From Deltaproteobacteria bacterium (lineage in GTDB: Bacteria; Myxococcota; Kuafuiibacteriia; Kuafuiibacteriales; Kuafuiibacteriaceae), in assembly GCA_016703535.1 (NCBI GenBank), contig JADJBV010000001.1, forward strand, positions 4,206,001 to 4,270,000: 64,000 bases of DNA, given 5' to 3'. Below the pieces are notes generated by a model, which searched no databases, had not been told where the DNA came from, and worked only from the letters and a program-made list of their open reading frames with translations. Shown here in pieces: positions 24,525-34,200 of the stretch. Position 1 is the stretch's first letter. Each line of letters opens with the position of its first letter. The translations under genes were made by a program, and so were the position numbers.

Positions 24525-25261
24525 GTAGATCGCTGCCGCACCGCCTCGTAGAGCAAAATCCCGGTTGCGACCGAGACGTTGAGGCTGTCGAAGCCCCGGC
24601 CGAGGGGCACCGAAAGCTGCAGATCGCAGTCGTCGGCGAGGGTCGGCCGTACCCCGGCGCCCTCCCCTCCCATCACCAGGGCCAGGGGGCCGTCGATCCG
24701 AGCCTCCCATACAGGTTGTCCTTCCATGACCGCGGCGGCGGTCCAGACGTCGGCTTTACGAAGCTCGTCGAGGGCGTGACGGAGATTGGTGACCACCGCG
24801 ATCGGGACATGCAAGGCCGCGCCGGCGGATGCCCGGAGCACCGCCGGGGTCACCTGCACGGCTCGGTTCTTCGGGATCACCACGCCATGAACCCCGAGGG
24901 CGTGGGCACTCCTAAGGATGGCACCGAAGTTTTGGGGATCCTGCAGGCCATCCAAGAGCAAGAGCAGCGGGTCCTCGCCCAGCTCCCGGGCCCGCTCCAA
25001 GATCGCGCCGACGTCGGTGGTCTCCACCTGGTTGACGTCGAGGATGCCGACGACCCCCTGGTGTTTGGAGGTACCGGCTCGCCGGTCGAGCTCTTCTTTG
25101 GGCGCGCCGATCACCGGGATGTTGGCGGCCATGGCCATCGCCCGGATCTTGCGGGTCTGATCGCCCTCGGCTCGGGCCAAATAAACGCGCAGGAGCCGAG
25201 ACCCCGACTTGAGGGCCTCCAACACCGGCTGCACGCCGTAGATTGCTTTGGCTTCACTCAC
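24521..25261 (-). CDS. rlmB: 23S rRNA 2'-O-ribose methyltransferase (RlmB-like, SpoU/TrmH family)
   Basis: A 246-residue SPOUT methyltransferase of the RlmB/TrmH type. The N-terminal substrate-binding domain (KAIYGVQPVLEALKSGSRLL, STKHQGV-like KHQGVVGIL) is followed by the knotted domain with the family motifs DGLQDPQNFGAILRSAHALG, LVMGGEGAGVRP and LSVPLGRGFDSLNVSVATGI. RlmB methylates G2251 of 23S rRNA using SAM; a tRNA TrmH-like role cannot be ruled out. The GTG start at 25261 overlaps the pyrF stop (GTGA), so the two are coupled. Confidence 0.93.
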   Translation of the reverse strand: MSEAKAIYGVQPVLEALKSGSRLLRVYLARAEGDQTRKIRAMAMAANIPVIGAPKEELDRRAGTSKHQGVVGILDVNQVETTDVGAILERARELGEDPLLLLLDGLQDPQNFGAILRSAHALGVHGVVIPKNRAVQVTPAVLRASAGAALHVPIAVVTNLRHALDELRKADVWTAAAVMEGQPVWEARIDGPLALVMGGEGAGVRPTLADDCDLQLSVPLGRGFDSLNVSVATGILLYEAVRQRST

Positions 25262-26019
25262 GCAGGCACCTTTGCACTCTCGAGATCGGACACGATGCGA
25301 CGGGCCGCGGCCACTGGGTCCGGCGCGTTGCGAATGGGACGACCGACCACCACCCAAGTGGCGCCGGACTCGATGGCTTCTTTGGCGGTCATCACCCGGG
25401 ATTGATCGCCGATGGCGTCGTTGGGGCCGCGGATCCCGGGCACCACAAACACCGCGTCTTTGGCCAAGGGGCGGAGCACCGACAACTCATGGCCGCTGGC
25501 CACCAAACCACCCGCGCCCGCGTCCAGGGCCAACTTGCCCAGTCGCTTCACCAGGTCGACCAAGGGTTCGTGAAAACCGAGGGCCGCAAGATCACTTTCG
25601 GCGTGGGAGGTCAACACCGTCACCGCCAAACAGATCGGCGGCTGCACGCCCGGGATCAAGGTCATCTGGGAGAGCTCCGACAACAACGCCCGGATCATCT
25701 TGGGGCCGCCGAGCCCGTGCACGGTGAACATCGCCACCCGCTGCCGGGCGATCTCCCGGACCGCGCCGGCCACCGACTCCGGGATGTCGTGGAGCTTCAG
25801 ATCCAAAAACACCTCCTTTTGGTGGTGGTGGATCAACGACAAGACCTGGGCCCCGGCGGCGGCGAACAAGCGAGGCCCGACCTTGAACATGCCGACCTCG
25901 GGCGCGAGCAACTTCACCAGCCGCTCGGCGTCGTCGTAGTGATCGACGTCCAGGGCGAAGATCAGCCGATCTTTGGGGGTGCGAGGCTGGCGTGAGCCAA
26001 GGCCGCTGAGGTCAGGCAC
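25258..26019 (-). CDS. pyrF: Orotidine 5'-phosphate decarboxylase
   Basis: A 253-residue OMP decarboxylase (class 1 type), last step of UMP synthesis, cytoplasmic. Motifs: RLIFALDVDHYDDAERLV at the start of the TIM barrel, FKVGPRLF, the catalytic FLDLKLHDIPESV (Asp/Lys/Asp set), MFTVHGLGG, and VVPGIRG with the phosphate-binding ATWVVVGRPIRNA. All catalytic residues seem present. A 13-residue N-terminal lead precedes the fold. The rlmB-like gene follows with a 4-base overlap. Confidence 0.97.
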   Translation of the reverse strand: MPDLSGLGSRQPRTPKDRLIFALDVDHYDDAERLVKLLAPEVGMFKVGPRLFAAAGAQVLSLIHHHQKEVFLDLKLHDIPESVAGAVREIARQRVAMFTVHGLGGPKMIRALLSELSQMTLIPGVQPPICLAVTVLTSHAESDLAALGFHEPLVDLVKRLGKLALDAGAGGLVASGHELSVLRPLAKDAVFVVPGIRGPNDAIGDQSRVMTAKEAIESGATWVVVGRPIRNAPDPVAAARRIVSDLESAKVPA

Positions 26020-26066
26020 GGCGGGAGCCTACCCAATGCCTTCGGCCAGTGCTACAGGGACCTACC

Positions 26067-26378
26067 GTGGATCAGATCCTCGAGGGCCTGCCGGTCTACA
26101 TGATGATCGGCATCGTAGTGGTCATCGGCATCTCCCAGTTCAACCGGGTCCTGGGCGCGATCCTCTCGGCGATCTTCTGGATCGCCGTCGCCATCGTGGG
26201 GAACCACGGCTACGACCAAGGCCACAGCGTCGGCCTGCCCGACTTCCCCTTCCCCAGGGTGGTGTTCCTCGGCATCTGCCTGATGTTTGGCGGTTTCCAC
26301 GCCACCGCCGGCTGGGTCAGCTGGCGCCGAAAGCAGATCGCCCAGTCCCGCAAGCAGCTCGAAGACGAAGAAGGTTAG
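26067..26378 (+). CDS. Small membrane protein
   Basis: A 103-residue protein, longer by 6 residues if the upstream GTG at 26049 is used. Two to three hydrophobic segments: PVYMMIGIVVVIGISQF, LGAILSAIFWIAVAIVG and VVFLGICLMFGGFHATAGWV, followed by a charged tail (RRKQIAQSRKQLEDEEG). It is encoded divergently from pyrF across a 50-base gap, and its stop overlaps the convergent AbiEii gene by 4 bases. No family recognised; inner membrane location is inferred from the segments. Confidence 0.7.
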   Translation: MDQILEGLPVYMMIGIVVVIGISQFNRVLGAILSAIFWIAVAIVGNHGYDQGHSVGLPDFPFPRVVFLGICLMFGGFHATAGWVSWRRKQIAQSRKQLEDEEG

Positions 26379-27304
26379 GCCCATCCCCCCGAGGTCCACG
26401 GCCCGCCCGGTGGCCAACGTGGGTCGAAGCGCTTGCCCTCCAGGCAGGCTCGCGAGACGGGGAGGAGGAACGCCGAAAGGAACGGCACGATCTCGGAGAG
26501 CCGCTTTGGGCACTCCTGGTTGGGGAGCTTCTTTCGAAACGCCGTCCACTGGGCGACGGTCGAGGTTTGTTCGGTGAACTCCGGCGTGAACGCGATCGGC
26601 GCAGGGTCGATCGCGGTCTCTCGGTTCGCAAAGGTGGCGGCGATGGCCTGCCCGAGCAGCGCTCCGTCGAAGGCGAACTGCCGCGCCAGCAACCAGACGT
26701 CGTAGAAGTCCTTCATGCGGCTGTTTAGGGTCCGCAGATAGACCATCGCCTCGAACTTCTCGGCGATCACGGTCTCGCGCGGATAACCTCTGAGCGCGGG
26801 CGCGGGAAAGTCGAGGAGCGCAGGATAAGCGATATTCTGAGGCCCTGGCGTCACGACGTCACCAAAGCCAACGTCAAGCTGCATCGCGACCCGCGCCTTG
26901 CCGAGCAGGCCGACGAAGCGGACCCGCGTACCGTGGTACTCCGCGTCCACCTTGATACGTTCGGCCTTCACGGTCGCTGCGTCGAACATCACCCCATCGG
27001 GCTCGACGTCGGCGGAGCAGATTGCCTTGATCACCCGCTCGAGGTTCTCAAGGGAGTTGTCGAGACGGCCGAGGAAGTCGAGGTCCTTCGTCGCCCGGGC
27101 CAGCGGCGCCTCCCAGACGTAGAGCATCAACGCGCCCTTCAGGACGAGGCGCTCGCGGTAATCGGTCCGCGACAGGCGGTAGAGGAACCGCTCCATCGCG
27201 TAGTACTGGAGCAACTCCTGAAACGGACGATTGGCGGCCCGCGCCTGGTTCTGCAGGCGCGCATGCACCGAGGCCGCGAGGTTCGAGACGTGCTTGGCCG
27301 TCAC
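26375..27304 (-). CDS. AbiEii-type nucleotidyltransferase toxin
   Basis: A 309-residue AbiEii/DUF1814 nucleotidyltransferase. The NTase core is seen as RLVLKGALMLYVW followed by RATKDLDFLGRLDN (G-x-x-L and D-x-D/F motifs), and AYPALLDFPAPALRGYPRETVIAEKFEAMVYLRTLNSRMKDFYDVW is the diagnostic C-terminal block. Such toxins in type IV toxin-antitoxin systems modify tRNA or other targets and act in phage abortive infection. GTG at 27304 overlaps the stop of the AbiEi gene (GTGA), so toxin translation is coupled to antitoxin translation. Residues after about 240 are basic and Pro-rich. Confidence 0.93.
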   Translation of the reverse strand: MTAKHVSNLAASVHARLQNQARAANRPFQELLQYYAMERFLYRLSRTDYRERLVLKGALMLYVWEAPLARATKDLDFLGRLDNSLENLERVIKAICSADVEPDGVMFDAATVKAERIKVDAEYHGTRVRFVGLLGKARVAMQLDVGFGDVVTPGPQNIAYPALLDFPAPALRGYPRETVIAEKFEAMVYLRTLNSRMKDFYDVWLLARQFAFDGALLGQAIAATFANRETAIDPAPIAFTPEFTEQTSTVAQWTAFRKKLPNQECPKRLSEIVPFLSAFLLPVSRACLEGKRFDPRWPPGGPWTSGGWA

Positions 27305-27906
27305 TGCATCACCTCCAGATAGGGCCGCATCCCGCGCTCCACGTGGCGCATCCGAGCGTAGCGCAGCAGCACATCGAGCTTTCGCCGCCCGAGTTCCCGC
27401 CAAAGGCGCAGCGCCTCCAGCACCACATCCATGCCGAGCTGGTTGCGATACCGGAAGCAGTCCACGAGGGTCTTCTCCGGGTCATAGATGCGGACCGGAA
27501 CCCCGTCGAGTTCGTGGGTCTCGATCCCCTGGTGGAACGCTGGCCCCGAAAACCAGACGAAGTGCGTCGGCGGGTAGTCGAGGCGCGGCTTGGTCTTCCC
27601 TCGCTCGAGCGCGACGTCGATCATGTGCGGCACCTGCGTCGTCAGCTCGTGGAACGCGAGCGCCGAGATCAGGCACAACACGCCCTGCGGCACGCGCTTC
27701 GCCACCGTAATGAGGTCCGGGTGGGCGAGGGGCTCGAGCGCCGCGAGCCGATAGAGCCCACGGGAGACGGGCTCGACCACACCAGCGTCGCGCATCGCGT
27801 AGAGCGTCCGCCGGTTGACCCCCAGGCGCAGCGCTTCGGACATGCGCAGACCACCACCATGCTGGCGGAACAGCTCGACCTCGCGCTCGAAGGCCCGGAC
27901 AGCCAC
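27301..27906 (-). CDS. AbiEi-type antitoxin
   Basis: A 201-residue AbiEi-like antitoxin/regulator. The N-terminal winged helix (about 10-60: RMSEALRLGVNRRTLYAMRD, VVEPVSRGLYRL) binds DNA, and the C-terminal domain (SALAFHELTTQVPHMIDVAL, RIYDPEKTLVDCFRYRNQLG) is the AbiEi_4-type fold. It presumably neutralises the toxin and represses the pair from an AT-rich palindrome right at the start codon. GTG at 27906 is the only start that keeps the winged helix whole. Confidence 0.92.
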   Translation of the reverse strand: MAVRAFEREVELFRQHGGGLRMSEALRLGVNRRTLYAMRDAGVVEPVSRGLYRLAALEPLAHPDLITVAKRVPQGVLCLISALAFHELTTQVPHMIDVALERGKTKPRLDYPPTHFVWFSGPAFHQGIETHELDGVPVRIYDPEKTLVDCFRYRNQLGMDVVLEALRLWRELGRRKLDVLLRYARMRHVERGMRPYLEVMQ

Positions 27907-27911
27907 CGAGA

Positions 27912-27928
27912 CATATTGCCTACATATG
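27912..27928. promoter_or_regulatory. Candidate AbiEi operator
   Basis: CATAT-TGCCTAC-ATATG is an inverted repeat with a 7-base spacer, 5 bases upstream of the AbiEi start, in a conspicuously AT-rich patch (27910-27955). AbiEi antitoxins are known to bind inverted repeats in their promoters. Confidence 0.5.
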
Positions 27929-28041
27929 TTGATAAAGTGAAGTGTATTTGTTCGGGAGCTTCTTTCGGACGCCGGCGCCCCGGCCCACGGCCTCGGCGCC
28001 GGTCATTCCCGGGAGGGAAGCGGAATCAGAGTCGTCGCCCC
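27929..28041. other. Spacer without recognised gene
   Basis: AT-rich promoter side of the AbiE operon (to about 27955), then GC-rich DNA with a GGCGCC-type dyad (CCGGCGCCCCGGCC...). No gene or terminator with a U-tract was seen. Confidence 0.4.
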
Positions 28042-28221
28042 TCATTCGCAGACGCCCGTCGGCCGACAAGATCCCTCGAGGCAGATCAGGTCGTCACCCT
28101 CCGGATCCCGGGAGCAGTCCTCGCCGGCGACCGGGCGAACATGACAGACCCGGTCCACTCCACAATAGGCGACGATCACGGCAATGCCACACGGTTGGCC
28201 GAACCTGGATCTCTCACCCAC
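28042..28221 (-). CDS. Small Cys-rich ORF after the CHAT gene
   Basis: A 59-codon frame starting at GTG 28221, overlapping the stop of the giant CHAT gene, and ending with TGA at 28042. The product has seven cysteines (PCGIA, YCGVDRVC, EDCSRD, LICLEGSC, GVCE), a spacing typical of Cys-rich lipoprotein domains in this window, but no signal peptide. Either a small coupled protein or, more likely, the C-terminal remnant of a lost lipoprotein gene. A start at the internal GTG (28179) is also possible. Support is compositional only. Confidence 0.3.
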   Translation of the reverse strand: MGERSRFGQPCGIAVIVAYCGVDRVCHVRPVAGEDCSRDPEGDDLICLEGSCRPTGVCE

Positions 28222-31200
28222 CGTACAGGACGAAACTGGCCCACCACGACGGGTGTGGATAACTCTTCCTCACTTTGAGCTGGGCTTCTCGAAGGGCCGA
28301 GGCCACGTCCTTCTGTCGAGCGGCTCGGTAGAAGTGTTTCATCACCAACGACGCGGCCAGGTCGTGGACGTGGACGGTGGTGCCCAACACCCGGTGGGCG
28401 CCGCTCAGCTGGAAGGTCTGGGCCATCGACAACAACTCGTCGGCCCCGGAAGAGCCGCTGCTGCGCCTCGGCCAGATCGCCGAGGAGCAGGCGGACAAGA
28501 CCACCAACTCGGCTTGGGTACGGGTGCCCAAGACCTCGAGCATGGTGATCGGGCCGTCGCTGGTCCGGAGTTGGCCGCCGAGGGGGTCGACAAAACGCCC
28601 TCGGGGGTCGGGGCCGGTCAAGAAGCTGTGACCGGCGAAATGCAAGACACCTTGCACTTCCCCCAGCGCCGTCAGCAGCGCCTGACGAGTGACCGCCGCC
28701 CCGATCGACACTTGGGCTTGCGGGTGTTCTTCGGCGATGGTGCGGACCTCTCGCTCCGAAAACGGCAGCGGGGGATCCGAACTCCCGACCGGCGCGACCA
28801 CTCCGCCGAGGGCGACGATCTCCGCCAAGGACAAAGGCTGACGATCGAGCAGGGCGTTTCGTGCCGCGGTCGGATGGATGGCTTGGATCAAGACCAGACG
28901 ATCGAGCAGGGCCTCGCCGCCCTCCCCGCCCATCGGCAGCGCCCCGAAGGCCACGTAACGCAGGCCCTGGTGGGCGACGATCGCCAGTCGTTGTTTGCCC
29001 TCCAACCAACCTGCGACTGGCTTCACCAACAACTCGGCCAGCCGCTGGTGCACCGCCGTCGGTTCGGATCGCAAGGACATGCGCCGGCCGTATTCGGCCA
29101 ACAGGGCGCGCAACTCGGCGGAGTCGACCGGGGCCTCGAAGAGCTGAATGCCTCGGGCGTCCAGGGCGAAGGCCAAGATCCGATCGGGCAAGGTCCGGTA
29201 GACGATCATCCCGGCGTCGGCCGGCAGACCTTGGCTCAGCGCCGAGACCTGGGCTGGAGCCAACAAGGCGCCGAGGCGCGGTTCGATCGCCGCCAGTCGT
29301 TCCCGTTCACTCGCCGCGGCGCTGGAGGTGGCCGCCCGGCGCACCCGCTCCAACACCTCGAGGGTCCCGGGGTTGCTCCAGACGATCCGATCATCCTCGA
29401 GCAACTCCACCTGCTCGAGGGCCCGGGCGTCGTTGGCCACCTCGAAGGCCTCTTCGATCCGCCCCGCTTGGGCGAGCAACACCAAAAGATCGTCGAAGGC
29501 CGCGTATCGTCCCGGCCCGAACTCGGAGGGTGCGGACCGCCCGGTGATGGATCGGGCGATGCGGATCGCGTGCCGAAGTTCGGCCTCGGCCTCTTGGTCT
29601 TGTCCTTCGGCCCGGGCCAACAACCCCAACCCGCGATGGATCTGCCAGGCCAACTCTTGCACGCCCAACCGCTCGGCCAAGGGCAAGGCGTCGCGATAAC
29701 GTTGGCGGGCCACGGCCCGGTTGCCGCTGCCGACCGCGACCTCGGCCAAGGTGAAGCGGGCCCGCAGCTCGTTGTTGGTGTCCCGGACCGCCCGGGCGAA
29801 CTCCAGGCCTTGGCCCAAGGTCTCTTCGGCCCGGGCCCAGTCTTTTTTGAAGGCGAAGGCGCCGCCCAAGTTGCGCAGGTCGTAGGCCAGGGCGTAGCGA
29901 TCCCCGAGCCGTTCGTCGATCGACTTGGCCGCCATGAAGGCGTCGATCGCCTCTTCGACCCGGCCGAACTCCAAATAAACTCGGCCTAGGTTGTTGAACT
30001 GGGTCGCGACCTCTCGATCGCTGGTCAACCGGCTGGCCGCGATCTCCCCTTGCCCGCCCAGTTTGGCGGCGATCCGCTTGGCCCGCTCCAGGTGAGCTTT
30101 GGCCTGCTCGAAGTTGCGTTGGCTCATGGCCACCAGGCCACACACCGACAACGCGTAGATCTTGCCGTTCTGCAGCACCCGAGGGTTGAGCTTTTTGGGC
30201 GCGGGCGTGCCGGGTTTGGGGGCCGGGAGGGCGGCCTCTTTCTTTTGTAGCTCGATCAGCTGATCGGCCAAGTCGAGGCTCTGCTGACAGAGCACCCCGC
30301 CCTGCCGATAGTTGCCTTGGTACCAAGCGACGTTGGCCGCCTCGATCACCGCCGACAACAAGAGGTCCTTGAGGTTGGCCTTGTTCGCCTCGGACACCGC
30401 CCCTTCGGCGTGGGCCTGAGCGCTGGCGAAGTCACCGGCCCGCCGCCCCACCCGGGCCAGATCGATCTCGGTGGCGATCCGATCTTCCTCGGTTTTGGCC
30501 CACTTTTTGGCCCTTTCGTAGGCCCGCCGGGCTCGATCCGGATCACTCAAGGCGTTGAGGTAGGTGTCGCCGACCTGGGCCAAGGCCAACTCGGCCTCTA
30601 GCGGGTACACCGGGTCCCCTTTTTTCGCCGGCACCTTGGGTCGTTCGTAGGCGCCGACCGCTGAATAACGCTGGATCGCTTGCTCCATCAGCCGGGCCGA
30701 GGCCTCGTACTCCCGGGCGTCTTTCTTGAAGCGACCGTACTTGAAGTAGGCCCGGGCCAAACCTTCGGCGTCGTCGAGGGGCTCCAGGGCCTTGAGGCTG
30801 GCCTCGAAGAGGGCCTCACCTTTGGGATAGTCTTGAGCCAAGCCGTAGAGCAACGCGAGATCGATCTGGGCGTCGATCACCTTGCGGCCCGGCTTCTTCT
30901 TGGACTCCAAATATTCGAGCAGCGCCTGTTGGGCCTCGATGCCCCGAATGGGCTGAGGGGGTTCGAGGCGCTCTCTAAAGATGCCGACCAGCGCCCCGTA
31001 GGCGATCTCGATCTGCTCCTCTTTGCCCGCCAAACGCTGCAGGCGGATCCAACGTTCGAGCCGCGGCACCGCCTCCCTGAACTGGCGTTTGTTGACCGCG
31101 TTGAGGGCTTGGGTCCGAGCCTCGGGCAACTTGCTCTCGGCCCACAACTTGGTACCCGCCCGATCCAGTCCGGGTGCACCCAACAAGGTGATCAACCCGG

Positions 31201-34200
31201 CCATCGGGGTGTTCGCCAGCTCCGGGGCCACCGCCGCCATCAACGCCAAGGCCGGCCCCTTGAGGGCCTCCGTTTCGGTGAACCGCTGGTGGATCCGCCT
31301 CACCACCTCGGGGGCAAGTTGGGCGGGGTACACCAAAGTGGAGGCGACACCTTGCCCGAGCAGGGTCAGATCCAGGCCGTAGAGCGCCCGCCGAGGGCCC
31401 CGGGCCCGCCCAAAAACGTAGACCCGGGCCGGCAGGTTGAGATCCTCCAGGGCCAACTCATGGGCGTAGCGCTCGGAGTTTTGTTGCCCTTCGGTGGGCT
31501 CGACCACCTCCCGCACCAACAGGGCGCTCCGCTCCAAAGCGCCGGGCTCGAGCTGCAGCTCGGCGTCGATCAAGATCTGATCTTTGGCCCGGTCCAGGAG
31601 TTTTTGGGCCAGGGGCAACTGATCCAGATCTCGAAGTTCGCCGGGCTCCAACTTCTTGGCCTTGATCGATCGGGCCAACGACAGGGCCTGATCCGCCTCC
31701 AGGCGTTGGTCGGCCTCGAAGAGAGCCTCCGACACCGGCCCCAGGGCCACCTGGCCCGAAAGCCCCACCAGCTGACCCGATCGCAACAAGGCCAAGAGGG
31801 AGGGTGCGGTGAGGTGCACCACCGCCACGCCCTGGGGGTGGACTTGGGCCGGCAACGGGCCCCCGATCAAGGCGCCGGCGACCATCAGCACCTCTTTGCC
31901 GGCGAGGGCGTCCGTGAGCTCCCCAAAAAGTTTGGCCTTCAAGGCGGCCGTCCGATCCGAAGAAGGGTTGAGGCCGGAGACCAGCTCGGACTCCAGAGCC
32001 GCTAGGTCGTCGAGCACGCCCTGGGCCGAACCCGGCACCTTAAATCGACGCACCTTCGGCTCAGCGGTCGTCGAGCCGTCCACGTAGAGCCCGTGGAGTT
32101 CGCCCAAGATCGGCGCGTAGACCACCAGGCCCTCTTTGGGGCCCAACTCGTAGCCGATGCCCTCTAGATCCAGGGGTGAACGGGCCAGGTGTCGGGCCGC
32201 CGCCCGGTCACTCAACTCGGGCTTTTCGAGCCAGGCCTGCACCGCTTGGCGGGCGTTTTGGGCTCGAGCCAAAGCGCCGGCAAAATCTTCGGGCGCCGTC
32301 GCGTCGTCGAGGAGATCGAGGGTGTGGCGGGCTTCGTCCAAGCTCCGCAGGCGTTGGGTGAGGGCCTCGAGGTAGAGCCGATCCACTTCGCTCCCGGATC
32401 GAGGGAGCGCCGGGGTCGACTCCGACCAACGTTGCCGGCCCCCTTGAGCGCCGGCCAACAACAACCAACGATCGACGGCCTTGAACGCCCCTTCGAGATC
32501 GCCGGCGCCCAAGGCGGTGGAGGCCGAGCGGGCCGCCAACTCGGTGACCAGGGCCACGCTCGCGCCCAGGTGCTGCGGGTAGGCCTGATGGAGCCGCTCT
32601 TGGGCCCCACTTCGTTGGGCGGGATCCCGGGCCTGCCCCGCCAACAACCACAAGCGTTCGTACAGCGGCAGATCCCCGGTCTCTTTGGCCAGGGCCAGGG
32701 CCGCTGAACGAACACCCAAGTCGGGCCGCCCCAGCCGACGATCGATCTCGGCGATCTGAGCCAACGACAAGGCCAGGCCCCGGGCCCCCAACCCCGGTCC
32801 GGCGGTGGCCGCGTGGAGGGCCGCCAACTCGAACTCTCGCCGCGCCGCCATGAGGACTTCGATTTGACTGTCCAGGCCGAGGAGCATCTCCCGCAGCTCC
32901 TGCCCCGAGGACCCCCGATCGGGCTTGGCCAAGGCCACGAGCCCTTTGACGTGGAGCAGTCGGGCCTGGACCCGCCGGACCTCCAAGCGGAGTTTGGGCA
33001 GACGCGGCAAACTCAGGGCCCGGGCCTTCAAGGCCTCCACCGCGGTGCTCGAGGTCAGGGCCGAAAGTTCGGCCAGATCGGCGTCGGCGGGGGGACCGGC
33101 GGTGGTCGCGGTTTGGGTGGTCGCGCCGATCCCGGCCAAGGCCTGGTCCAGGCGCCGCGACAGTTCGTTCAGGTTGGCGCCGGCGTTGGGGGGCGCCTGC
33201 AGGGCCAGCTCGGCCCAAAGCGCGAGCAACCGGCCCCGATCGAGGGCGAGGGCCAGGCCGTCTTTGGGGAGCCGTTCGTCGGCGATCCAGGTCTCCAGCT
33301 CCTCGTCGGCGTTTTGCAAGGCAACTTGCGCGCCGGACCAGTCGCCTCGTTCGTGGGCGGCCCGGGCCCGGGCGGTCAACAGCCCCAGCCGCTCCCGGAG
33401 TTGGCCGAGCACCAGCGGCTCGACCTTCACGACGCACAAAGCGAAGCCAAAAAACAGGCAAAGGCTCTCTTCGGGATCGGCCAGAAGTTCCGAGGTCAGC
33501 ACTTCCCGCTCGACCCGCAGCTGCTCGACCCGACCTCGTTCACCCAAAAGTTGGTGGGCCGACTCGGCCAAGGCCAGGTTGAGATCCAGCTCCGCCGCCT
33601 TGGAGAAGCCGTATTGGGCCCGGGTCGCGTCGTTGCCCAAAGAGCGCCACGCCGTCGGCAGCTCACCGCGATCGGTCTCTTCGATCTTGCTGAGGCTCTC
33701 CCGAGAGGCCTGCAGCTTACTCAGCGCCTCGGTCAGCTCCTCGGGGTTCATCGGGGCCTTGGCCAGCTGAGAGAAGGCGAGGTCCCGGAGGCTGACCACC
33801 AACTTCTCCTCCAGCTCTCGACGTTTCAGCTCTTCCTGAAAGTGCTCGAGGGCCCCTTGGGCATAAGCCTCTTCGCCGGCCTGTCCGTACGCCAAGGCCA
33901 AGTTGCCGTAGAGTTGGGCCAATCGGGAGGGCACCTTCGCCTCGGTCGCCAACTCGATCGCCCGCCGAGTGGCCATGGTGGCGATCGCGTAGTCTTCCAG
34001 CCAGATCGCGGCCCGCCCAAAACGTTCCCAGAAGACCAGCTCGGCCACCGGGCTCTCGAAGGGGGTGCCCAGCTGCAGGGCCTCCAGATAACGCTCGAAG
34101 GCCCCGCGCATGTTGGAGGCGTCTTTGGTCTGTTCGGCCAAGCGGTATTGGGCGTTGCCGAGGTCCAGCAAGATCTCCGACTCGGTCTCGGGAGAGACCG

